A stretch of 64,000 bases of DNA from Paludibacteraceae bacterium (GTDB lineage: Bacteria; Bacteroidota; Bacteroidia; Bacteroidales; Paludibacteraceae): the NCBI GenBank assembly GCA_024401435.1, contig JAKSLB010000007.1, forward strand, positions 1 to 64,000, read 5' to 3'. Below the pieces are notes generated by a model, which ran no database searches, had not been told where the DNA came from, and saw only the letters and a program-made list of their open reading frames with translations. The position numbers and the translations under genes were made by a program. Below are positions 50,175 to 56,890 of this stretch, one piece after another (position 1 is the first letter of the stretch; the number at the start of each line of letters is the position of its first letter).

Positions 50175-50265
50175 GTTCCGTATAGTTTGGTGTGTTCTTG
50201 AACTAGATTTGCCAGTCAATCGTTAGGTCATAACCGACAATCCTTTCAACGGAACTTGTCAAGTT

Positions 50266-50820
50266 CTATTCAACTACATTGTAGATGACATCATCAATCT
50301 TGATGGACTTGATGTTGACAATCTCAACACAATTGACAAATACGATAGGTTCTTCCTTTTCTTCGGTTTCAACCTTACGCCAAGGGTCAAACTTTTCATC
50401 CATAATGTCAATGACATCTCCCTGGTATTCATAATGGGAGTTGGACATCCCCTTGATAGGGTAGAAACGGAGATAGGACTTGCCCTTGTGGTCAATGATT
50501 ACTCGGTTTCCTTCACGGAACTGACCCCAAGGAAGACCCTTGGACTGGAATTCACCGCCATTCTCGGTTTCAATGCCCTTTTCCTTCATTGCTTCATTGA
50601 CCATCTTGGAGTAGTCAATGTCACCAATCTTTGCGGTGGTCTTGGAAACCTTCTTGATTTCCTTGGGGTTGATTTCAATGAGCAATTCCATCTTGTTCTT
50701 GCCAGCACCACCATTCAACTTGGACTGCTTGCCCTCATAGTTGATTTCAACGATGGTTTCTTCCTTGATAGTGTGAAGAAGGTTTGCAAGGTCAATTGCG
50801 GTAATGTTTTTCTGTTCCAT
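50266..50820 (-). CDS. Early-type protein, 184 aa
   Basis: Start ATG ending 50820 (MEQKNITAIDLANLLHTIKE) with GGAG six bases upstream and a TTGACA-17-TAACTT promoter. Clearly higher GC and host-like codon use compared with its neighbours. It contains a Gly/Lys turn GGAGKNKMELLIEI and GLPWGQFREGNRVIIDHKGK. No named family. A recently acquired or highly expressed early gene. Confidence 0.6.
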   Translation of the reverse strand: MEQKNITAIDLANLLHTIKEETIVEINYEGKQSKLNGGAGKNKMELLIEINPKEIKKVSKTTAKIGDIDYSKMVNEAMKEKGIETENGGEFQSKGLPWGQFREGNRVIIDHKGKSYLRFYPIKGMSNSHYEYQGDVIDIMDEKFDPWRKVETEEKEEPIVFVNCVEIVNIKSIKIDDVIYNVVE

Positions 50821-50843
50821 AATGGACTCCATTTTTTGTGTCA

Positions 50844-50872
50844 AAGTTAAAATGTTTGTTTCTTCTTGTCAA
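50844..50872 (-). promoter_or_regulatory. Promoter TTGACA-17-TAACTT (minus)
   Basis: TTGACA (50872-50867), 17 bases, TAACTT (50849-50844) on the minus strand. Confidence 0.65.
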
Positions 50873-50966
50873 GGGGTCTTTCCCTTTGACATTAACAAAT
50901 GTAGTTAAATTCCAATGTCAAAATATGACAATCGGCTATGTAAGAATTAAATAACATTATTGTAAG

Positions 50967-51734
50967 TTAGGACTTCTTGAATAGTCTAGACAACTTGGAT
51001 GCCTTTTCCATTTCAATGCCTACATTTTCTATACGCATAATTGCCAAATCAAAGTAATGGCTATCAATCTCAATGCCTATGTATTGAAGGTTCATCTTCT
51101 TGCATACCATTCCAATAGTACCGCTTCCCATGAATGGGTCTAGGATTGTATCACCTTCCTTCGTATTTAGCCGTAAGACACCTTCTAGTAGGTCTAAAGG
51201 CTTTTCCGCTGGATGTACCTTGTCTTGTATCCTATCAAATGGTTGTATTGCCGAAAGCCATTCTATATGGTTTTCTTTCTTGTCATAATCTAATACATTT
51301 ATTCCTTCGCCAGACTTGTATATTCTAATCATGAACTCCGCATTGGTGGAATATCTATTTCTGTTTATGACCGACAAAGGTTTCTCCAATGTTATTATGC
51401 AAAAAAGATAATTGTGTTCCAACGCCCACATCGTATAATATGGAACTAGGTATTCATTACAAAAGAAATATCCACGGAAATTCTTCAATACTCTATCACA
51501 TTCATCCAATAGTCTATATACATCATTTCCGTCAAAACTACCCATTTGGGATAACTTGTTGCCTTCCTTGAACATCTCACTATTGGCATACTTTGAACTA
51601 CCTTCCGTACCTATTCCTCGGTTTTGATGACCACGGAAATAATATGGTGGGTCTGTAAATACAAAGTCTATACTATTATCTGGTATAGACTTCATTATCT
51701 CAAAACAATCTCTGTTGTGTAGTTCCATATCCAT
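50967..51734 (-). CDS. DNA adenine methyltransferase (beta-class, DPPY), 255 aa
   Basis: Motif IV DFVFTDPPYYF near residue 30 precedes motif I DPFMGSGTIGMVCKKMNLQY and GIEID near 215, the beta-class order for N6-adenine methylation. VHPAEKPLDLLEGVLRL (about 180) is the usual motif X-like substrate loop. Length normal for small phage methylases. Start ATG ending 51734. With the enzyme at 45619 the phage encodes two different DNA methylases. Confidence 0.88.
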   Translation of the reverse strand: MDMELHNRDCFEIMKSIPDNSIDFVFTDPPYYFRGHQNRGIGTEGSSKYANSEMFKEGNKLSQMGSFDGNDVYRLLDECDRVLKNFRGYFFCNEYLVPYYTMWALEHNYLFCIITLEKPLSVINRNRYSTNAEFMIRIYKSGEGINVLDYDKKENHIEWLSAIQPFDRIQDKVHPAEKPLDLLEGVLRLNTKEGDTILDPFMGSGTIGMVCKKMNLQYIGIEIDSHYFDLAIMRIENVGIEMEKASKLSRLFKKS

Positions 51735-51745
51735 AAATATAAAAA

Positions 51746-51907
51746 TCAAACTACTTTGATATTCAATAATTTGACACTTCTCTTTTTAAGGATTTCAATA
51801 GCCTTGTCAAAATCACCATTTGATTCTTTCCAAGCATACTTACATGACATCATACCACAACCTGTAATCTTGTGGAGTTTTATCAATGTTTCCTTTTCAA
51901 TATCCAT
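51746..51907 (-). CDS. EF-Ts-like UBA (TS-N) domain protein, 53 aa
   Basis: Runs from ATG at 51907 to TGA at 51746. The sequence LIKLHKITGCGMMSCKYAWK and then ESNGDFDKAIEILKKR matches the N-terminal UBA domain of elongation factor Ts (consensus L-x-x-L-R-x-x-T-G-A-G-M-M-D-C-K-x-A, N-G-D-x-x-x-A-I-x-x-L). That domain binds EF-Tu. The rest of EF-Ts is absent. It directly precedes the methyltransferase on the same strand and is divergent, with adjacent start codons, from the gene at 51938. It could hijack or modulate host EF-Tu. Confidence 0.8.
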   Translation of the reverse strand: MDIEKETLIKLHKITGCGMMSCKYAWKESNGDFDKAIEILKKRSVKLLNIKVV

Positions 51908-51937
51908 ATGAATGAAATATATAATTTGAGGAATAAT

Positions 51938-53107
51938 ATGAAATTTTCATTGAATGATGACATTTTTTACTTGAAGATTAGAAGTGCAAACATTCCATAT
52001 GTACCAAAGAAAGAGGACAAGTATGAAGTCCACGACTTGGAAGATATGGTTTGCTATTATGGTGACAATCTAAAGACATTGCTTGCTAGCGGTATAGTAC
52101 AAAGTAGGGCTATGGTGTATGAACTTGTGAAGTTTGAAGATATACCAAGAGAATGGCAAGATAGGCTTAAAACTGGTCGTAGACTTATTAGAAAAGAATT
52201 GTCAGATTTTGCAAAGTCTAAATTGGAAGATATTATTCCTACATTGGAAAACGGAGAAGAACCTAATATGTATGTTAAGGAAACAACCAAGTTTAAGAGT
52301 TTCAACAATTTCTTGAATGAGAAGAAGAATAGCATCAAGTGGATTGGTGATGCTTTAACTCAAAGAAAAGAATTGATTGAAAAGAGAGAAGATGAAAAGA
52401 AAAAGATTGATGCAAAATATTGGGATATGATTCGTGAACTTGATAACGCTTCCATTGATTGGATAAAGTCAATGGGTTTCACCGAAAGCGAATCCGCAAA
52501 TTGGGGTAATGAAAAATATTATTATTTCACAATTAAACAAGATGATATGGTTGATAGCCTCAAGATAAAGGTTAGATATCCTTCTGAATATAGTAATAGC
52601 ATATACATAGGCTCTGATTCTTTAGGTTTTGCTAGAATACCTTATGACAACGCAAAGGATTTTATGAAGGCGGTCAAACAAATCAAGGAAAGCCTATATA
52701 CATTCATAAAGAAATACAAAGGTAAAGGAAAGGATGAAATTGTAAATACATTTACACAGATTTTCTCCAAGAAATTGAAGGATAGTGAAGGTAGATTTGC
52801 CCTATCCAATGAAGATTTCCTAAAGAAATACAAGATTCCTGACATAAAGTGGGAAAGTGTATCTGGTAAGCGTTCTATGGTCTATGATGTTTATAGTCAT
52901 ACATTGTCCAAAGACAACAATTCAATGTCAAGATTGAGGGAATATATAAAGAAGTTTGGAAAGCCATTGAAAATCAATGTGAGCACATTGCCAAAGGCTA
53001 AAGCACCACAATACGCCATAGAACATGAAACCGAATGGGATGGTGTTCAAGGTCAAACACTCACAATAGAATTTGAAGGTGGACATACTCTTTATTTCGG
53101 TGCTTAA
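51938..53107 (+). CDS. Protein with internal tag-like site, 389 aa
   Basis: ATG at 51938 with TTTGAGGAATAAT upstream and an ATATATAA box before that; the earlier in-frame ATG at 51908 would leave no room for either. Residues 118-128 read KFKSFNNFLNE, a capsid-targeting-like segment with an L-N-E site. It divides a 117-residue N-terminal domain from a Lys-rich helical C-terminal part (KELIEKREDEKKKIDAKYWD). No enzymatic motif seen. It may be processed in the head. Confidence 0.55.
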   Translation: MKFSLNDDIFYLKIRSANIPYVPKKEDKYEVHDLEDMVCYYGDNLKTLLASGIVQSRAMVYELVKFEDIPREWQDRLKTGRRLIRKELSDFAKSKLEDIIPTLENGEEPNMYVKETTKFKSFNNFLNEKKNSIKWIGDALTQRKELIEKREDEKKKIDAKYWDMIRELDNASIDWIKSMGFTESESANWGNEKYYYFTIKQDDMVDSLKIKVRYPSEYSNSIYIGSDSLGFARIPYDNAKDFMKAVKQIKESLYTFIKKYKGKGKDEIVNTFTQIFSKKLKDSEGRFALSNEDFLKKYKIPDIKWESVSGKRSMVYDVYSHTLSKDNNSMSRLREYIKKFGKPLKINVSTLPKAKAPQYAIEHETEWDGVQGQTLTIEFEGGHTLYFGA

Positions 53108-53110
53108 TCA

Positions 53111-53140
53111 AAAAGACCTTCCGTTTGGAAGGTCTTTTTT
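53111..53140. terminator. Bidirectional terminator
   Basis: AAAAGACCTTCC/GGAAGGTCTTTT stem between convergent genes. Confidence 0.9.
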
Positions 53141-53145
53141 AATAT

Positions 53146-53469
53146 TTAATGTTTAGCAATATATTCTTCTTTTCCTTGGCGAAGAATTTGTACAATATCT
53201 TTGAACCATTCTTCAACTGATTGCTGTCCAAAAGAGTTCAAATAGATTGATGTACTTTCCAAAGCATTTAACCATTCACTATGGATTCCATCATCCGCTT
53301 CAACATACAAATAGCCATCACCTTTAATGAGATGTATATCTTCGTAGCCAGCATCATCAAGCATTTTTCTTAAACGCTTATTGGTTATTTCATCTCCAAA
53401 TCTATTGCCTTCATTTAGGATATGCTTGACCTTATTGTATTCATTCTCGGTAAGTAAAACAGTTTTCAT
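53146..53469 (-). CDS. Protein with N-terminal cargo tag, 107 aa
   Basis: MKTVLLTENEYNKVKHILNE then Gly-Asn: the shared tag with an L-N-E end. The body (RLRKMLDDAGYEDIHLIKGD, WFKDIVQILRQGKEE) is a small alpha/beta domain without recognised family. It is 18 bases downstream of the other tagged gene at 53488, so both are probably on one transcript. Confidence 0.65.
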   Translation of the reverse strand: MKTVLLTENEYNKVKHILNEGNRFGDEITNKRLRKMLDDAGYEDIHLIKGDGYLYVEADDGIHSEWLNALESTSIYLNSFGQQSVEEWFKDIVQILRQGKEEYIAKH

Positions 53470-53487
53470 TGTAATTATACCTATTTG

Positions 53488-54087
53488 TTAAAGAAATCTT
53501 TTGATTGTATTATTAATCAATTCATCAAAATTTTGTTTAGATTCATCGTCTGGTTCTTCATTTTCTTCATTTTCATTGTAGTAAGAAGCAACAATGACGG
53601 TATCTTCATCAACATCGTGACCAGGACCGCCAAAGTAGCCTTCACCAATGTAATATGTAATATCTTCTTCTTCATCAATATATGAAATGTCACCTTTCTC
53701 GGCTTCAGCCAATGTTGACAATACTTTTATTTTAGAACCATTATAGTCCATAAATTGAAGAAGGCAATACATCAAAGCATACTTTTCCATCTTTGACATT
53801 GGTGCGTGTGATTCATTCAATACATTCATAACCTTGTTGTATTCATTCTCTGTGAAAAGGACTTCATACTTCTTGGTAGATTCATTCTTACCCTTCATAT
53901 CCTTCTTTTCACACTTTTCCTTGAACTTCTTCTTTATGTCAACGATACTTTCCTTGGTCTTGGAGAACACACCATTGCAATTCTTGTCAACATAGAGTTC
54001 ACCATCCTTGGTAAAGTATTTTAAAGTATATCCACAACAAGTATAGAACTTGACTTCGCTAGTCTTCATTTCATTTAAAGTTTTCAT
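53488..54087 (-). CDS. Two-part protein with internal cargo tag, 199 aa
   Basis: Residues 1-70 form a small Cys/Lys-rich domain (FYTCCGYTLKYFTKDGELYV). Residues 72-92 are KKYEVLFTENEYNKVMNVLNE, the shared tag, here internal. Residues 93-199 are an acidic domain with DISYIDEEEDITYYIGEGYF, a pattern like the C-terminal part of the tagged protein at 4479. It seems to be a fusion of an extra domain in front of a standard tagged protein, matching the layout at 10070. Confidence 0.65.
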   Translation of the reverse strand: MKTLNEMKTSEVKFYTCCGYTLKYFTKDGELYVDKNCNGVFSKTKESIVDIKKKFKEKCEKKDMKGKNESTKKYEVLFTENEYNKVMNVLNESHAPMSKMEKYALMYCLLQFMDYNGSKIKVLSTLAEAEKGDISYIDEEEDITYYIGEGYFGGPGHDVDEDTVIVASYYNENEENEEPDDESKQNFDELINNTIKRFL

Positions 54088-54120
54088 ACATTATATATAT
54101 TTCATATACAAGGTAAAAAT

Positions 54121-54627
54121 ATGATTGTTATTGAAGAAATCCCAGATACCCCCAATCAAAATAGTACACCAAATGCAGATTCTATTGTACAAACACCCCA
54201 ACTTTCATACAAGGATATGTACAAGGATTTCATAGGCGAACCGCTAAAGAGCAACTTTGTCAAGGCTATGATGCAAAAAGAAATCAATGAAAGCATATTT
54301 GAACTACCTCAAAGAAAGGAAAATACACCTGAGAAAAAGGCTTTCTACAAGCATTTAAGACAAATCACAAAAGTTCAAGAAGATGGACACCACGATTGGA
54401 TTGGTATGCTATGTTCCGTATGTAATGAGATTCCAAGCAATTTACAAAAGGATGTTTGCAATGCGTTAGATGACCTATATGGACACGACCACGACTATTT
54501 TGAAATTCCACAATATGCCATTGAATATGGTTATGCAAACAAACCCAATACCTTATTCTCTTTCCTTGGGGATGTGTATGATTACCTACCACAAAAGATT
54601 GTTGATGACATTATGAAATTGAAATAA
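54121..54627 (+). CDS. Hypothetical protein, 168 aa
   Basis: Acidic Pro/Asn-rich N-terminus (EEIPDTPNQNSTPNADS), then helices with ALDDLYGHDHDYFEIPQYAI. Not recognised. Divergent from the tagged gene at 54087, with an ATATATATT box between them. Confidence 0.5.
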   Translation: MIVIEEIPDTPNQNSTPNADSIVQTPQLSYKDMYKDFIGEPLKSNFVKAMMQKEINESIFELPQRKENTPEKKAFYKHLRQITKVQEDGHHDWIGMLCSVCNEIPSNLQKDVCNALDDLYGHDHDYFEIPQYAIEYGYANKPNTLFSFLGDVYDYLPQKIVDDIMKLK

Positions 54628-54630
54628 TAT

Positions 54631-54659
54631 GAAAAACCTTCCGTTTGGAAGGTTTTTTG
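54631..54659. terminator. Bidirectional terminator
   Basis: AAAACCTTCC/GGAAGGTTTT stem between convergent genes. Confidence 0.88.
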
Positions 54660-55100
54660 TTACGACTTAATTCTAGCCCTTAATCCAGATGAAGAATAGT
54701 TGTGTTTCCTTTTGTTATAGTATATCTCAATGTTGGGTATATCCTTGCCAGTAAATTCAAGTTCCTTATATTCTTCGCCAACAAACCTAACATCTGGCTC
54801 AATTATCTTCAATATGTTCAAAAGGTCTTCTTCCGTGTCATAGGGTATAATCATGTCAACATACTTGTTTGATTGAACTTGCAACCATCTTTCAAATGTT
54901 GATTGTATTGGCTTGTTCTTGTATGACCTTGAAATAGTAGGGTCGGTTTGTAAACCAACTATTAGGAAATCACAATTGGATTTTGCCTCTGCCAACATCA
55001 CATCGTGTCCACTATGTGGTCCAAGGTCAAATGTGGAACAAGTAAATCCTATCTTCTTGTATTCCTTCTTCAATTCTAGTATCTGCTCTAAACCTTGCAT
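54660..55100 (-). CDS. Nucleotidyltransferase of the cytidylyltransferase (TagD/HIGH) family, 146 aa
   Basis: TCSTFDLGPHSGHDVMLAEAK holds the H-x-G-H catalytic motif, and NYSSSGLRARI at the end corresponds to the S/T-S-x-x-x-R/K-x-R motif. Length fits glycerol-3-phosphate cytidylyltransferases. It would make a CDP- (or ADP-) activated alcohol or sugar. It lies behind the epimerase/IspD-like/LicD operon on the same strand and is likely part of the same pathway. Confidence 0.8.
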   Translation of the reverse strand: MQGLEQILELKKEYKKIGFTCSTFDLGPHSGHDVMLAEAKSNCDFLIVGLQTDPTISRSYKNKPIQSTFERWLQVQSNKYVDMIIPYDTEEDLLNILKIIEPDVRFVGEEYKELEFTGKDIPNIEIYYNKRKHNYSSSGLRARIKS

Positions 55101-55157
55101 TTTTACTTTTTTCCTTTTGAACTTATTTATAATTGTTCTAATATGTAAAAATGTATT

Positions 55158-56189
55158 TTACGCATTGTTAACTGCCTTAATTATTTCTAGTGAATGACTA
55201 AAGCCCACATTAGCATCAAATAAACCATTCCATCCAAGGTGTTCCAACTTTTCACTATTCAAGCTAGAATTATCCATTGGGTTGAATGCCTTTTCATCTT
55301 CAATATTAGGTAAATCAAACGATAGATTAACATTGCCACAATTAGCTAGAATTTGTGCCATATCCCTTATACTAATTATAGAATTTTTATTTGATATGTT
55401 ATATGCTTCACCAGACACACCATCTTTTAAGATTGACAATATAGCATTTGCACAATCAACACTATAGCAATAAGACCTTAATTGTTCTCCTTTGCTTTTT
55501 AATACCAAGTCTTTTCCATTAGCCACTTGATATATGAAATCAGAGGATACTCTTTTATCATTCTTTGAAGCTGATGGTCCGTATATATGTCCAAGTCTTG
55601 CAACACAATAATCTATATTGTATTGTTTCCTATAACATTCACATAAAGTTTCAGTCGCTCTTTTTGAAACAGAATAGCTAGACCTTGGATTTAGCAAATC
55701 AATATATCCATATTGGTTTTCAACAAAAGGTTCTAATGTATCTTTAGAACCATAAACCTCGCTTGATGAAACATATAAAACCTTTTTTGTATTATGATTC
55801 TTTGCATATTCCATTAGGTTGTTCATTCCAATAAAATTTGTCAACATTGTATCAACTGGGCAATTGATATACAAATTAGGAGATGCGTTACTTGCTCCGT
55901 GAATTATATAATCAATATCAACATCAAATGATATTGGTTTTGTGACATCGTATTCTATGAATTTAACCATTCCGTTAAATCTATCTTTTATTTTACTTTC
56001 ATCCCTACCAACGGCATATATTTCAACATCAATTTTTGACAACAACAATAAATCTATAATAGTTGAACATACTAATCCAGAAGAACCAGTTACAAGCACA
56101 CTCTTGTTTTTAAGAAATGTCAAATCAATTGTAGAAAGACTTTTGTTTATATCACTAATATAGAGTTTATTGTTTAATATGGACATCAT
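55158..56189 (-). CDS. NAD-dependent epimerase/dehydratase (extended SDR), 343 aa
   Basis: VLVTGSSGLVCS is the dinucleotide-binding glycine motif, SSSEVYGS and YSVSKRATE supply the catalytic Ser and Y-x-x-x-K, and ARLGHIYGPSAS and LRSYCYSVDCANAIL are the usual substrate-binding blocks. Extended-SDR sugar epimerases and dehydratases have this size. The start ATG overlaps the stop of the cytidylyltransferase (ATGA), so they are translated as a pair. Likely modifies the sugar or polyol before or after CDP activation. Confidence 0.88.
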   Translation of the reverse strand: MMSILNNKLYISDINKSLSTIDLTFLKNKSVLVTGSSGLVCSTIIDLLLLSKIDVEIYAVGRDESKIKDRFNGMVKFIEYDVTKPISFDVDIDYIIHGASNASPNLYINCPVDTMLTNFIGMNNLMEYAKNHNTKKVLYVSSSEVYGSKDTLEPFVENQYGYIDLLNPRSSYSVSKRATETLCECYRKQYNIDYCVARLGHIYGPSASKNDKRVSSDFIYQVANGKDLVLKSKGEQLRSYCYSVDCANAILSILKDGVSGEAYNISNKNSIISIRDMAQILANCGNVNLSFDLPNIEDEKAFNPMDNSSLNSEKLEHLGWNGLFDANVGFSHSLEIIKAVNNA

Positions 56190-56890
56190 TTTTGCCAACT
56201 ACTTTTATTTGAATTCAATAAAGCCTTAAATATTTCAACATCACCAATGGTGGTAATCTTCAAATTGGTTTCATCACCATTATAGAAGTATATGTCATAA
56301 CCCAATTCGGTCATCAATGTGCAAGTGGCAACTGTATCTTTTATACCTTTTTCATTTGCTTCTTTATGAATGGAATTCAATTTGCCATATAATATTCCGT
56401 GTGGTGTTTGTGTTCTCAACAATTTCTTTCTATCTAATTCTTTAATGCCATTAGATTCAATATAGTAAGGTGCTTCTGCGATTGGTATGGTTGCTATAGC
56501 AACACCTTTATCTTTTGTCATATTTATACAATCGGTTATGATTCTATCATTAGTGTTTACTCTAATACCATCTTGAACAAGAACAACATCATCTTCTTTT
56601 AGATATTTCTCTAATCCAAATACGGCATTTTGTATTGATTGCATACCTGTTTCACCACCCTTAAATATCCATTCCAATTTAGTAATCTTAAATTGCTTTG
56701 CATAAGTCTTAATGACTTCTTCCCAACCTTCAAGACATACAACCGCAATTTTATCAATCTCTGGATGATTTTGAAACTTCTCTAAAGTATAAATGATTAA
56801 TGGTTTGTCATTTATACATAGAAATTGTTTTGGAACTTCTTGACCTAATCTTGAACCAGTACCAGCGGCAGTTAATATAGCAACATTCAT
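56186..56890 (-). CDS. IspD/TarI-like cytidylyltransferase, 234 aa
   Basis: ILTAAGTGSRLGQEVPKQFL is the CTP-binding signature, QDGIRVNTNDRII contains the (A/R)-R-x-N region and ETNLKITTIGDVEIFKALL the C-terminal metal/substrate block. Members make CDP-methylerythritol (IspD) or CDP-ribitol (TarI, Bcs1). Beside an SDR and a LicD-type transferase, a polyol-phosphate pathway for glycan decoration is much more likely than isoprenoid synthesis. Confidence 0.88.
   Translation of the reverse strand: MNVAILTAAGTGSRLGQEVPKQFLCINDKPLIIYTLEKFQNHPEIDKIAVVCLEGWEEVIKTYAKQFKITKLEWIFKGGETGMQSIQNAVFGLEKYLKEDDVVLVQDGIRVNTNDRIITDCINMTKDKGVAIATIPIAEAPYYIESNGIKELDRKKLLRTQTPHGILYGKLNSIHKEANEKGIKDTVATCTLMTELGYDIYFYNGDETNLKITTIGDVEIFKALLNSNKSSWQK

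Noticed and set aside
56186..56890. Isoprenoid-pathway IspD
   Set aside because: No other isoprenoid gene nearby; the SDR, TagD-like and LicD context points to CDP-alcohol glycan metabolism.
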